Shown here: one piece after another, positions 36,380 to 45,464 of the stretch
How positions within the stretch are numbered: position 1 is the first letter of the stretch
Layout: every line of letters begins with the position of its first letter
Assembly (NCBI GenBank): GCA_001801515.1
Contig: MGXX01000046.1
Location: 1 to 64,000 of the forward strand
DNA: 64,000 bases
Direction: 5' to 3'
Source of the DNA: Gammaproteobacteria bacterium RIFCSPHIGHO2_12_FULL_38_11
Lineage (GTDB): Bacteria; Pseudomonadota; Gammaproteobacteria; Coxiellales; Coxiellaceae
Made by a program: the position numbers and the translations under genes
The notes under the pieces: model-generated
The model's input: only the letters and a program-made list of their open reading frames with translations
Told to the model about the DNA's origin: nothing
The model's database searches: none

Positions 36380-37483
36380 ATGTTAAAAATACCGTGCATG
36401 ATGTTTCGTGGTGGTACTTCTAAAGGGCCTTTTTTTCTAAAGACAGATCTGCCAAGCGATGCAAATTTGAGAGATCAATTACTGTTAAGCTTGATGGGAT
36501 CTCCGCATGACCGACAAATTGATGGTATTGGTGGCGGAGATTCTTTGTCAAGCAAAGTAGCGATTGTTGGGTCTTCAGAAAGAGAAGATGCTGATATAGA
36601 TTATCTTTTTTGCCAAGTGCATATTAACGAGCCTATCGTAGAAACTACATTGAATTGCGGAAATATGTTATCTGCTGTTGCACCATTTGCGATTGCAAAA
36701 GGACTTGTAAAAACAACCGATCCTGAAACAGTAGTCAGAATCTATAACGAAAATACAGGTGTTGTTATGATTGCTACCGTACAAACTCCGAAAGGGGATA
36801 TTACTTATGAAGGTAATATAGCTATTGATGGCGTTCCGGGAACAGCAGCGCCAATAAAATTAAGTTTTATAAATTCTGTTGGTGCTAAAACAGGAAAATT
36901 GCTTCCTACAGGAAATATTGTCGATATTATAGATGGGGTATCTGTTTCTTGTGTTGATGTAGCTGTACCTATGGTGATCACTTATGCGGAAGCTATGGGA
37001 AAAACGGGATATGAATCAAAAGTTGAATTGGATTCAGATAAGATATTTATGGAAAAACTCGAAGAACTTCGCAGAGCTGCCGCTTTGAAAATGGGTTTAG
37101 GTGATGTTTCTCGATCTGTCAGCCCAAAAATATGTATGATATCAAAAGCAAGAAATGGTGGCTCAATCACGTCTCGTTATTTCACACCATTTGACTGTCA
37201 TGATGCGCATGCTGTATCTGGTGGGTTGTGTTTAGCAGCAGCGTGTTTCATTGAAGGGTCTGTTGCTTATAATGTCGCAAAATCTGTCATTCCAAAACAA
37301 AATAAATTTGAACAAGAAGTTATTATCGAGCATCCTTCTGGAAAGATAAGGACATCTGTAAACATTGATAAAACCAGTGGTAACTTAAATTTTCCATTGG
37401 CTTCTTTCACAAGAACAGCAAGACCGCTTTTTGAAGGAAGTGTTATCATTGCTTCTCCAGTTAAAACACAGTGCGAGCATTAA
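36380..37483 (+). CDS. PrpF/4-oxalomesaconate tautomerase (GalD)-like isomerase
   Basis: The 367-residue protein matches the PrpF superfamily, closest to GalD in pattern: CMMFRGGTSKGPFFLKTDLP at the N-terminus, GSPHDRQIDGIGGGDSLSSK, then TLNCGNMLSAVAPFAI and the late DCHDAHAVSGGLCLAAA. These enzymes isomerise the double bond of small tricarboxylic acids. No gallate or methylcitrate pathway genes are visible. AGGAAGC precedes the ATG at 36380. It follows the hydroxylase by 10 nt and shares its AGA-rich codon use. Confidence 0.83.
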   Translation: MLKIPCMMFRGGTSKGPFFLKTDLPSDANLRDQLLLSLMGSPHDRQIDGIGGGDSLSSKVAIVGSSEREDADIDYLFCQVHINEPIVETTLNCGNMLSAVAPFAIAKGLVKTTDPETVVRIYNENTGVVMIATVQTPKGDITYEGNIAIDGVPGTAAPIKLSFINSVGAKTGKLLPTGNIVDIIDGVSVSCVDVAVPMVITYAEAMGKTGYESKVELDSDKIFMEKLEELRRAAALKMGLGDVSRSVSPKICMISKARNGGSITSRYFTPFDCHDAHAVSGGLCLAAACFIEGSVAYNVAKSVIPKQNKFEQEVIIEHPSGKIRTSVNIDKTSGNLNFPLASFTRTARPLFEGSVIIASPVKTQCEH

Positions 37484-37502
37484 TATACGTTAAAATAATA
37501 AT

Positions 37503-38138
37503 ATGCTAAAACTAACTGAAATATTTTTTTCACTTCAGGGCGAAACAAGTCGCGTTGGTTTACCTACTATTTTTATTCGCCTAACAGGCTGCCCATTGCG
37601 TTGTCAATATTGTGATACAGCTTATGCCTTTTCGGGTGGAAAGAATTACTCAATTGATGAAATATTAAAACAAATATCGCAATACAAAACAAAATATGTG
37701 ACCGTGACAGGTGGTGAACCTTTAGCGCAGAAAGCTTGTTTGCATTTACTGAAAAAATTGTGCGATAAAAATTATTCGGTGTCATTAGAAACCAGTGGTG
37801 CAGTTGATATTGCAGGAGTAGATTCTCGAGTGGTTAAAATTTTGGATATTAAAACTCCCGCTTCAAATGAAGCATCAAGAAATATATTTGATAATTTAAA
37901 ATATATTTTTCCAAGTGATGAAATTAAATTTGTTATTTGTAATCGCGAAGACTACGATTGGTCCAAAAAAATAATTTCGGAATACAATTTATTGGAACGA
38001 TGCGCCATTTTATTTTCCCCAAGCTATCTACAAATTGCTAATGAAACATTGGCGCATTGGATTTTAGAGGATAATCTTCCGGTGCGTTTTCAAATACAAT
38101 TACACAAAATGATTTGGGGCGATGCGAGATCGCGTTAA
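37503..38138 (+). CDS. queE: 7-carboxy-7-deazaguanine synthase
   Basis: A radical SAM enzyme of queuosine synthesis, 211 residues. The cluster motif is CPLRCQYCD (CxxxCxxC). [22 protein letters not shown] precedes it (QGEG/T-type substrate motif), and VTVTGGEPL binds SAM. The 3' end overlaps that of convergent mnmG by 39 nt. The other que genes are not in the window. Confidence 0.93.
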   Translation: MLKLTEIFFSLQGETSRVGLPTIFIRLTGCPLRCQYCDTAYAFSGGKNYSIDEILKQISQYKTKYVTVTGGEPLAQKACLHLLKKLCDKNYSVSLETSGAVDIAGVDSRVVKILDIKTPASNEASRNIFDNLKYIFPSDEIKFVICNREDYDWSKKIISEYNLLERCAILFSPSYLQIANETLAHWILEDNLPVRFQIQLHKMIWGDARSR

Positions 38139-39995
38139 ATAAACCAACAATAGCGAAATTGCAGCAGGCGTAACGCCTGAAATACGCGCTGCTTGCCCGA
38201 CAGTTTTAGGTGAAATTTTTTTTAATTTTTGACATACCTCAGTTGATAAGCTGGTGACTTGATCATAATTAAAATAATCTGGAATGATTAAATCTTCAAA
38301 ATATTTTTGTTTTTCAATTTCTTTTTCTTGACGAGCAATATAACCAGAATATTTTGCTTGAATTTCAATTTGTTCTCGCACTGTAGCGTGAATATGATTC
38401 GTTAAATTTTCTAATGATATTAAATCTAAATAATTTGTTTCTGGTCGACGCAATAATTCAAATAAATTATATTCACGCTCTAATGTCGTTTGATATTTTT
38501 CGTGAAATTGTTTTGCAGCAACAGAGTCCGCTTGAATCCAAGATGATTGTAATCGAGCAATTTCTTTTTCAATCGATTCTCGTTTTTCAGAAAATAGTTG
38601 ATACCTATTTTGATCAACACAACCTAACTCAAAACCAATTTGTGTTAAACGTAAGTCAGCATTATCTTCGCGAAGCAGTAAACGATATTCAGCACGACTG
38701 GTAAACATGCGATACGGTTCTTGTGTGCCTAACGTAATTAAATCATCAATTAATACGCCAATATAAGCTTCATTTCGTTTAGGACACCAGGCGGATTTAG
38801 ACTGTATTTGCAACGCAGCATTGATTCCCGCAATTAAACCTTGCGCAGCTGCTTCTTCATAACCTGTTGTGCCATTAATTTGCCCTGCAAAATAAAGCCC
38901 TGAAATACATTTTGTTTCTAGAGAATTTTTTAAATCTCTCGGATCAAAAAAATCATACTCAATGGCATAACCCGGTCTTGTGATCATTGCATGTTCCAAG
39001 CCAATAATGCTGCGCACAAAATGCAATTGCGTTTCATACGATAAACTCGTTGAAATGCCATTGGGATAAATTTCGTTTGTATTTAGTCCTTCTGGTTCTA
39101 AAAATATTTGATGTGATTGTCTCTCTGCAAATCGCACAACTTTGTCTTCAATCGATGGGCAATATCGTGGACCAACACCTTCTATTTTTCCAGAATACAT
39201 CGGCGATTCTGATAAACCATCACGAATAATGTCATGTGTTTTTGTATTAGTGTGCGTAATATAACAACTGATTTGCTCAGGATGATCTTCTGGTTTTCCC
39301 AAATAAGACATCACTGGTATCGGTTTGTCGCCAGATTGTTCTGTCATTTTAGAAAAATCGATCGAGCGTTTGTCCAATCGAGGTGGCGTTCCTGTTTTTA
39401 AACGACCTACATGAAAAGGTAATGCACGCAATCGTTTTGACAAAGCAAGAGAAGGCGGATCGCCTGCTCTGCCACCAGAATGATTTTGCAATCCAATATG
39501 GATCACGCCCCCTAAAAAAGTACCTGCTGTCAACACAACTGCTTTTGCATAAAAATTTAAGTTGGCTTGTGTTTTAACGCCAATTATTTTTTCGTGTTCA
39601 ATAATCAAATCATCAACTGCTTGTTGAAAAATAAATAGATTTGGCTGATTTTCCAATGCGTTGCGAACAAATGTTTTATATAAAATGCGATCTGCTTGCG
39701 CACGCGTTGCGCGCACTGCAGGCCCCTTGCTCGCATTTAACACTCTAAATTGAATACCAGCATGATCAGCAGCCATTCCCATGATGCCGCCTAGCGCATC
39801 AATTTCACGCACCAAATGACTTTTTCCAATACCACCTATCGCGGGATTACACGACATCTGCCCTAATGTTTCAATATTATGCGTTAGCAGCAGTGTGCGT
39901 GCATTCATGCGTGCAGAAGCCAGTGCAGCTTCAGTTCCAGCATGCCCGCCACCAACAATAATGACATCAAATATATTGTGTATATTATTTTTCAT
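38100..39995 (-). CDS. mnmG: tRNA uridine 5-carboxymethylaminomethyl modification enzyme MnmG
   Basis: FAD-dependent partner of MnmE that modifies U34 of tRNAs. The 631-residue protein has [68 protein letters not shown] and the [18 protein letters not shown] helix, with the C-terminal [14 protein letters not shown] tail that binds MnmE. The length matches E. coli (629). In many genomes mnmG adjoins rsmG; it does not here. Confidence 0.96.
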   Translation of the reverse strand: MKNNIHNIFDVIIVGGGHAGTEAALASARMNARTLLLTHNIETLGQMSCNPAIGGIGKSHLVREIDALGGIMGMAADHAGIQFRVLNASKGPAVRATRAQADRILYKTFVRNALENQPNLFIFQQAVDDLIIEHEKIIGVKTQANLNFYAKAVVLTAGTFLGGVIHIGLQNHSGGRAGDPPSLALSKRLRALPFHVGRLKTGTPPRLDKRSIDFSKMTEQSGDKPIPVMSYLGKPEDHPEQISCYITHTNTKTHDIIRDGLSESPMYSGKIEGVGPRYCPSIEDKVVRFAERQSHQIFLEPEGLNTNEIYPNGISTSLSYETQLHFVRSIIGLEHAMITRPGYAIEYDFFDPRDLKNSLETKCISGLYFAGQINGTTGYEEAAAQGLIAGINAALQIQSKSAWCPKRNEAYIGVLIDDLITLGTQEPYRMFTSRAEYRLLLREDNADLRLTQIGFELGCVDQNRYQLFSEKRESIEKEIARLQSSWIQADSVAAKQFHEKYQTTLEREYNLFELLRRPETNYLDLISLENLTNHIHATVREQIEIQAKYSGYIARQEKEIEKQKYFEDLIIPDYFNYDQVTSLSTEVCQKLKKISPKTVGQAARISGVTPAAISLLLVYLTRSRIAPNHFV

Positions 39996-40066
39996 AGAGC
40001 GAAATTATGCGTTAAATTTGTGCAGATTGAAAGTATTTCCTCCACTCGTATTGACGGCGCGCTGCA

Positions 40067-42085
40067 CTAAGCGCGAATCCCGCTGTGTTTCAATAACGCA
40101 TCCACTTGTGGTTTTCTGCTGCGAAACTCAATAAATAAATCCATGGGCTCTTTTGCGCCGCCTGATTCTAAAAAAGTTGTTTTAAATTTTTCAGCTGTTT
40201 TTGCATCAAAAATCCCATTCTGTTGAAATAATTCAAATGCATCGCATGCCATCACTTCAGCCCATTTATAACTGTAATAACCCGCTGCATACCCACCTGC
40301 AAAAATATGTGAAAAACTATTTTGAAAACGATTCCATGCCGGAATGGGAATGACAGATGTTTTTTGACGTACTTGATTTAAAATGGTTTGAATAGCATTT
40401 GGATTTTGAGAATCAAAATCGATATGCAATTGAAAATCAAACAAGGCAAATTCAAGTTGACGCATCATTTGCATTGCTGATTGAAAATTTTTACTTGCTA
40501 TTAATTGATTAAATAATTCGTCTGGCAGTAGCGCGTTTGTTTGATATTGCCTTGCAAACAAATCAACGGATTTTTTCTCCCATGCCCAATTTTCAAAAAA
40601 TTGACTAGCCACTTCCACTGCATCCCATGGAATACCATTAATACCCGAAACACCGGCAACATTAATTTTTGTTAAAATGTGCTGTAATGCATGACCCGTT
40701 TCATGAAATAAAGTAATCACATCATCATGCGTGAATAACGCAGGATTATGCTGAGCGGGCGCATTAAAATTGCAATTAATATAGGCAACCGGAATTTGAA
40801 TTTTTCCATTATCCAAAAGTCGACGCACTTTGCAATCATCCATCCAGGCGCCACCACGTTTATTTTCTCTTGCATATAAATCAAAAAATAAACGCGCTTG
40901 CAATTGATGATGCGCATCAAAAACGTTAAAACATTTTGCATCTTGATGCCACACATCAACATGATCGGCAGCTTTTATGGTAACGCCATATAATTTTTGA
41001 ATCACATCAAATAATCCAGATAACACTCTGGGTTCTGGAAAATAAGGCCGCAAATCTTCTGGTGAAATTTGATATAATTTCTGACTGAATTTTTCAGATG
41101 CGTAAGCCACATCCCACGCGTTTAATGTTTTTAATTGTAATTCAGATTGAGCAAAATGCGATAACGCTTGAAATTCTTTTTGAGCTGGTTTTAAAGATTT
41201 TTCAGCCAGTTCATTTAAAAAATCTAACACCTCATTTGTTTTTTTCACCATTTTAGTTTGTAATGAATATTCTGCGTAATTTTGAAAACCTAATAATTTG
41301 GCTAATGCAAAACGTTTTTCTAAAATATCTTGCATCACTTGATCATTATTCCATTTTCCAGCATTTGGACCTTGGTTCGATGCGCGTGTTACATAAGCGG
41401 TATACATTTCTGCACGCAATTGTTGCGAATCAGCATACATCATTACAGCCAAATAACTTGGTGCTTCTAAATTAAAAATCCAACCTGATTTACTTTCTTT
41501 TTCAGCGAGTAGTTTTGCATTTAAAATAGCGTGCTCAGGTATACCGGCTAATTCTGCTTGATCCATTATTTCTTTTTTCCAACCCATCGTTGCATCTAGC
41601 ACATTTTCTTCAAATTTTTGTGTTAATTGTGACAATGCTTTTGACAGCGTAGCAAACTCATTTTTTTTATCTTTTGGTAAATGCACGCCACTTAATTTGA
41701 AATTTCGCAGATCATTTTCAATTGTTTTTCTTTGAGATATATCTAAATTTTTTAAATCAATTGATTCGATGGCATGAAATAATCCTTCATTTTGTGAAAT
41801 AGCTGTACCGTAATCAGAAAGTTTAGGCAAACAATGATTAACCACTTCTCGTAATGCAGGCGAATTGATCACGGCATTCATATGCTGAATAGGAGACCAA
41901 AATTGGTTTAGCGCATCATTTGCATTTTCCATGGGCCGCATTAAGTTGTCCCAAGTGTAAACAGCGTTATTTTTCAATAGATTATTTATTTCAATCAGAT
42001 TATACTCGAGAACTTTATCAAGATTGCTCTCAATCATATCAAGATTGATTTTAGAAAACTGGGGCAAAGATTGATCTGAAATCAT
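40067..42085 (-). CDS. prlC: Oligopeptidase A (M3 zinc metallopeptidase)
   Basis: A cytoplasmic thimet-type endopeptidase that degrades short peptides, including cleaved signal peptides. The zinc motif is FHETGHALQHIL (HExxH), followed by the third-ligand helix in GIPWDAVEVASQFFENW. The 672-residue length is close to E. coli PrlC (680). AAAGGAG precedes the start. Divergent from the orphan at 42169. Confidence 0.94.
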   Translation of the reverse strand: MISDQSLPQFSKINLDMIESNLDKVLEYNLIEINNLLKNNAVYTWDNLMRPMENANDALNQFWSPIQHMNAVINSPALREVVNHCLPKLSDYGTAISQNEGLFHAIESIDLKNLDISQRKTIENDLRNFKLSGVHLPKDKKNEFATLSKALSQLTQKFEENVLDATMGWKKEIMDQAELAGIPEHAILNAKLLAEKESKSGWIFNLEAPSYLAVMMYADSQQLRAEMYTAYVTRASNQGPNAGKWNNDQVMQDILEKRFALAKLLGFQNYAEYSLQTKMVKKTNEVLDFLNELAEKSLKPAQKEFQALSHFAQSELQLKTLNAWDVAYASEKFSQKLYQISPEDLRPYFPEPRVLSGLFDVIQKLYGVTIKAADHVDVWHQDAKCFNVFDAHHQLQARLFFDLYARENKRGGAWMDDCKVRRLLDNGKIQIPVAYINCNFNAPAQHNPALFTHDDVITLFHETGHALQHILTKINVAGVSGINGIPWDAVEVASQFFENWAWEKKSVDLFARQYQTNALLPDELFNQLIASKNFQSAMQMMRQLEFALFDFQLHIDFDSQNPNAIQTILNQVRQKTSVIPIPAWNRFQNSFSHIFAGGYAAGYYSYKWAEVMACDAFELFQQNGIFDAKTAEKFKTTFLESGGAKEPMDLFIEFRSRKPQVDALLKHSGIRA

Positions 42086-42099
42086 ATAGCTCCTTTAAA

Positions 42100-42132
42100 T
42101 TTAAGGTTATTTTAATATAAGTTTACTATAAT
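42100..42132 (+). promoter_or_regulatory. PmrA-box-like promoter of the Ulp-like orphan
   Basis: TTTAAGGTT (42100-42108), two bases, then TTTAATATA (42111-42119) keeps both TTAA cores at the 11-bp spacing of the PmrA consensus, with a diverged first half-site. A perfect TATAAT (42127-42132) begins 10 nt after TTTAAT. The gene starts at 42169. Confidence 0.65.
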
Positions 42133-42168
42133 TACAGAAAATTTCGAACGATAGATTAGGATATAAAA

Positions 42169-43698
42169 ATGCCAGAACCTGTTTTGTGTGACGTACATGA
42201 ATTTTTTGCAGCAGGAAAACCACTTTTGCCAACGCACCTATTGTCTGCAGAAGATACGCAAGTTTTATTACAACAAATTGTGTGCATTCATAATCAAAAT
42301 ATTGATGAAAATTTAGTTCGCACAACAGAAAAAACCAAGCGCTTATTTGGCGGCGTGCTGCATTTATCAAGAAACTCTGTGCAGTTAGCGCGCATTGATC
42401 TGATAGAACCAGAATTTAAAGACAGAATGACTGCTTTTAAAAACTTTGCTGAAAAACAAGAAAATCAAGACCAAACGCTTATATTTGAATTTTTTGTTAC
42501 AGACCCAAATAGAGCGCATCATGTTGGTATATCTATTTCAATCAACCCAAAAGATTCAAACACTCAACAAAGAACTATTTCTGTTGATTATACTGATTCA
42601 AAATATAATCTTGCGCTTTTAGACAGTATATCCAAAAAACTACAATCAATCATTTCTCAAATAAAAGCGCAAAAAATTTTTGATGAACCTGGTTATGTAT
42701 TCAAAGAGCTTAAAAAAGAAACGTCAAATGAATTTTATAAAAAACACTTTTCTCAACAACCCGATACAGATGGAGCAACTTGTGGATTTCGTCAAGCAGC
42801 GAGTTTTTTGAGTCGTTATTTAACACAGAAAGATTTAAAAAAATTTAACGTAATTTCAGAAAAGTTTTGTGAGCAAAAATCTTCTGAAGCAACACCATTT
42901 AATTCAGAAATTCAACTCGACATCGTGCGAGAATTAATAAACGAAAAATATCCGGATGCAGCCGAATTTATTCAAGAAGATATTAAATTAGACAATCAGA
43001 ATCGGATAGTATGCGCACAAAGAACACAGAATTTTATAAAAGCAGCTCTTCCAAAAGAAGCGCAGCCTGAAACTGCTGCAACCACTGCAACAACTGAAAA
43101 TAAAACATTTCAGGCGTTAAGTGCAGATGCAAAAAAAGCACACTTTAAGCGGATACTGAGTGAGTCGCAAGAAGACGAAAAATCAATTTTAAAGCAATGC
43201 ACATTTAATGAGGCTGAAACAGTGATTGATGAGAAGCAATGCAAAATTATTTTAGATTTTACAGAGAATGAAACAGTTGGACCAAAAAAAATGACTGTGG
43301 AATGCAAAACAAATCAAACAACACAAATAGAAACATGGACTGGCGATGGTGAGTTATCTTTAGAGCATAAATATGCTATTTTAGCAGCCAAGTTTTTTAA
43401 AGAAAATAAAGAAAATCCTGCTAAAATTACATTACTTTCCATTGAAAAACGTGCTCAAACACAGCAAGTACCCGCAACTGATTTGAGTGATTTGACAGAA
43501 AAAGAGAGAGTAATGATTCGAGCATTTCACAAGGCTGGGTTTTCTGAAGTGACTTATGCGGGTACATTATTTCCTGATCATTCTAAGCTAAAGAAACAAA
43601 ATTCTTCTTCTCCTGCTGTTGTGCGTGTTGGTTTGTTTTCTGACAAATCTGGCAAATCTGAAACGCTGGGGAAACCAATCGAGCCCGCGCCTCACTAA
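42169..43698 (+). CDS. Candidate effector with Ulp/YopJ-like (clan CE) cysteine protease pattern
   Basis: The 509-residue orphan has no signal peptide or membrane helix. Residues ~117-207 carry a pattern like Ulp1/SUMO proteases: H117/H118 in AHHVGISISI, a strand RTISVDYTDS with D140 and D143, then SQQPDTDGATCGF with C205. This compares with HW-GVID, TIGYVDS and QQPNGYDCG in Ulp1. Such enzymes cleave ubiquitin or SUMO, or acetylate host kinases. After a Thr/Ala linker (~300-315) the C-terminal ~190 residues are unrecognised. The start is supported by TAGGAT. The PmrA-like promoter strengthens the effector view. Catalysis is inferred from motif resemblance only. Confidence 0.6.
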   Translation: MPEPVLCDVHEFFAAGKPLLPTHLLSAEDTQVLLQQIVCIHNQNIDENLVRTTEKTKRLFGGVLHLSRNSVQLARIDLIEPEFKDRMTAFKNFAEKQENQDQTLIFEFFVTDPNRAHHVGISISINPKDSNTQQRTISVDYTDSKYNLALLDSISKKLQSIISQIKAQKIFDEPGYVFKELKKETSNEFYKKHFSQQPDTDGATCGFRQAASFLSRYLTQKDLKKFNVISEKFCEQKSSEATPFNSEIQLDIVRELINEKYPDAAEFIQEDIKLDNQNRIVCAQRTQNFIKAALPKEAQPETAATTATTENKTFQALSADAKKAHFKRILSESQEDEKSILKQCTFNEAETVIDEKQCKIILDFTENETVGPKKMTVECKTNQTTQIETWTGDGELSLEHKYAILAAKFFKENKENPAKITLLSIEKRAQTQQVPATDLSDLTEKERVMIRAFHKAGFSEVTYAGTLFPDHSKLKKQNSSSPAVVRVGLFSDKSGKSETLGKPIEPAPH

Positions 43699-43714
43699 TA
43701 CGAACTGAACCACG

Positions 43715-43771
43715 CCAAGCTTGGTAGTTCATACCATGAACTGCAGCATATGCACTAACACGTCGCGCGCG
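43715..43771. repeat. Cluster of short palindromes between two effector candidates
   Basis: Within 57 nt lie CCAAGCTTGG (43715-43724), AGTTCAT-ACC-ATGAACT (43726-43742), CTGCAG (43741-43746), GCATATGC (43746-43753) and CGCGCGCG (43764-43771). The GC-rich stretch is unlike the AT-rich surroundings. It may be a terminator/operator region or a repeat scar. Confidence 0.4.
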
Positions 43772-43837
43772 TGAACGAACGTATCATATTGAAATTAATC
43801 AACTTATTGAGTGATCAGAGTATTTCTGCACATCTAC

Positions 43838-43843
43838 TATACT
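43838..43843 (+). promoter_or_regulatory. Putative -10 of the C58-like gene
   Basis: TATACT lies 34 nt before the ATG at 43878. No -35 consensus or PmrA-like box is seen at the matching distance. Confidence 0.35.
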
Positions 43844-43877
43844 TTTCGTGATAGATAAAACGATCAGGCACGAACTA

Positions 43878-45452
43878 ATGGGTATAGATAACAAAAATAT
43901 CAATCAAAACGTTTTAATTCAAAAGTTTCAGGCTTTTGCGCATATTGAAAAGCTGCGTGAGAGCTATCCTGATCTAGAAATTCGAAAAAAATTATCTCAA
44001 CTAGAAAAAAAGAAAATTGAAAAAATACCGCTTCCAGAAGAAATAAAGCAATTTCCAGAAGGACTCTGTTATGGTCTAGCAACGATTTATTCTTACATGG
44101 CAGCAGTTAATCAATTAGATTGGTGGAAAAAGACTATAGAAGAAATATGCGCATGGGATGAAAAAGAAGAATCATTAGATCAAGGTTTAGACTTATTGTT
44201 GAAACGCGCAATGAATTATGCGTTATACAATCAGTTTGAGCAAAATTTCCATGCAAAACGTTTTAATGCTTTTGAAATGACAGAAAACGATACAGTAAGA
44301 GAAACAGATATTGCCGGTTATTTTATAAAAGAAGATTTAGAAAAATTATTAGATGAAAACATTATAGGATGTAAAAATATTATTTTTTTATGTGGCAACA
44401 CAATACATGCCACTTCGATTCGGTTTTCTTCGTCAAAATGGTTTTTTTATGACCCAAATTCAAAAACAGGCGAAAAAGAATTTAGCAATCAATCTGAATT
44501 AATAGATTATTTATTTAATCAGTTGGGGCACTCTTTGTGCTTTTCCATGCTGACGTGGAATAAATCAAATTATCACACGTTGCATGATTTAGAAAAAAAA
44601 TATCAATCACTTTATAAAGATAATCCACAAAAAAAAGAGCAGCTTCTATTGAATCGCAAAATAATTAATCGCGCTGAAGAAAAACGAAGCAATGGTCTGC
44701 CAGGTAGCAGTCCATTTTTTGACAACTTTGAAAAAGCAACATTACGCGCTTCAAATTATGAAGAAAAAGAGAGTGAAGCATTTTTTACAAAAAATAATGA
44801 GGTATTAGATTTTTGTCTTTTATCACAATGTTCGAAAAATAAATTTATTGAGATCTTTAAAAAAATGAGCAAAAAACCAGAATTTTTTGGCGATTTCGCT
44901 AGTTTTATATATAAATTTGGTGCTGATAGTAACGGATTGCATTATATATTAAAATTTTACCCCGAATTATTTGATACACTAATTAATCTTGCAAAACGAA
45001 GCGAAACTGTTCGAGGTAGATTTATTGATGCACTGCAACAAAAAGAATATCAAAATTTTCGTTACGTTCTCAATCATTATCCTGAAAAAATACCGAATAT
45101 CGCAGAAATTTTCAATCCCAATAGTTTAGAAGGGCTCATTCAATTACTAATTGCATATCACAACACGAGATTTTGTGAAAAAGAATATTCAACATCTCAG
45201 TTTTTTAAAAAACCCAGCGAAACTAAGAAAATAAAAACAACAGTTGCGTTTAAGTTAATCAATTTTTTGAGAAGATCGAGCAGTCAATTGGAGATGACGC
45301 CAATAGAAGTTAATGCTTTAAAAAGCGGCAGACTTGGCGGTATTGTCAATCATCCTTCTTTCAAAGAATATATTGATTTGGCATTAAAATCTGTAAAAAA
45401 TCCTGCAGAGAAACCAACGCATCAAACAAATACGCCAGATGTTACGCCTTGA
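43878..45452 (+). CDS. Candidate effector with YopT/AvrPphB-like (C58) cysteine protease domain
   Basis: A 524-residue orphan. Near the N-terminus FPEGLCYGLATIYSYMA places C64 at the start of a helix, as in papain-fold C58 proteases. H177 (NTIHATSIRF) and D192 (WFFYDPNSKTGEKEF) follow with the family's 'HA... FFDPN-GE-F' pattern. Spacings C-113-H and H-15-D agree with AvrPphB (C98/H212/D227) and are near YopT (C139/H258/D274). The C-terminal ~290 residues are helical and unrecognised. I chose the ATG at 43878; an in-frame GTG at 43848 is too close to TATACT. C58 proteases cleave host signalling proteins. Confidence 0.7.
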   Translation: MGIDNKNINQNVLIQKFQAFAHIEKLRESYPDLEIRKKLSQLEKKKIEKIPLPEEIKQFPEGLCYGLATIYSYMAAVNQLDWWKKTIEEICAWDEKEESLDQGLDLLLKRAMNYALYNQFEQNFHAKRFNAFEMTENDTVRETDIAGYFIKEDLEKLLDENIIGCKNIIFLCGNTIHATSIRFSSSKWFFYDPNSKTGEKEFSNQSELIDYLFNQLGHSLCFSMLTWNKSNYHTLHDLEKKYQSLYKDNPQKKEQLLLNRKIINRAEEKRSNGLPGSSPFFDNFEKATLRASNYEEKESEAFFTKNNEVLDFCLLSQCSKNKFIEIFKKMSKKPEFFGDFASFIYKFGADSNGLHYILKFYPELFDTLINLAKRSETVRGRFIDALQQKEYQNFRYVLNHYPEKIPNIAEIFNPNSLEGLIQLLIAYHNTRFCEKEYSTSQFFKKPSETKKIKTTVAFKLINFLRRSSSQLEMTPIEVNALKSGRLGGIVNHPSFKEYIDLALKSVKNPAEKPTHQTNTPDVTP

Positions 45453-45464
45453 TAAACAATAATT

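Noticed and set aside
38100..38138. Frameshift or misassembly at the queE/mnmG junction
   Set aside because: Both proteins end with family-typical C-termini, so the 39-nt convergent overlap is real.
40057..40074. CGCGCT/AGCGCG stem at the prlC end as a terminator
   Set aside because: A 6-bp stem overlapping the stop codon with no T-run on the transcribed strand.
43781..43827. PmrA-like box upstream of the C58-like gene
   Set aside because: TTAAT and TTATT are present near 43797 but the half-site distance is 9, not 11, and nothing lies 10 nt before the -10.
43848..43877. GTG start at 43848 for the C58-like gene
   Set aside because: It begins 5 nt after the probable -10 TATACT, too close for a normal leader; the ATG at 43878 fits better.
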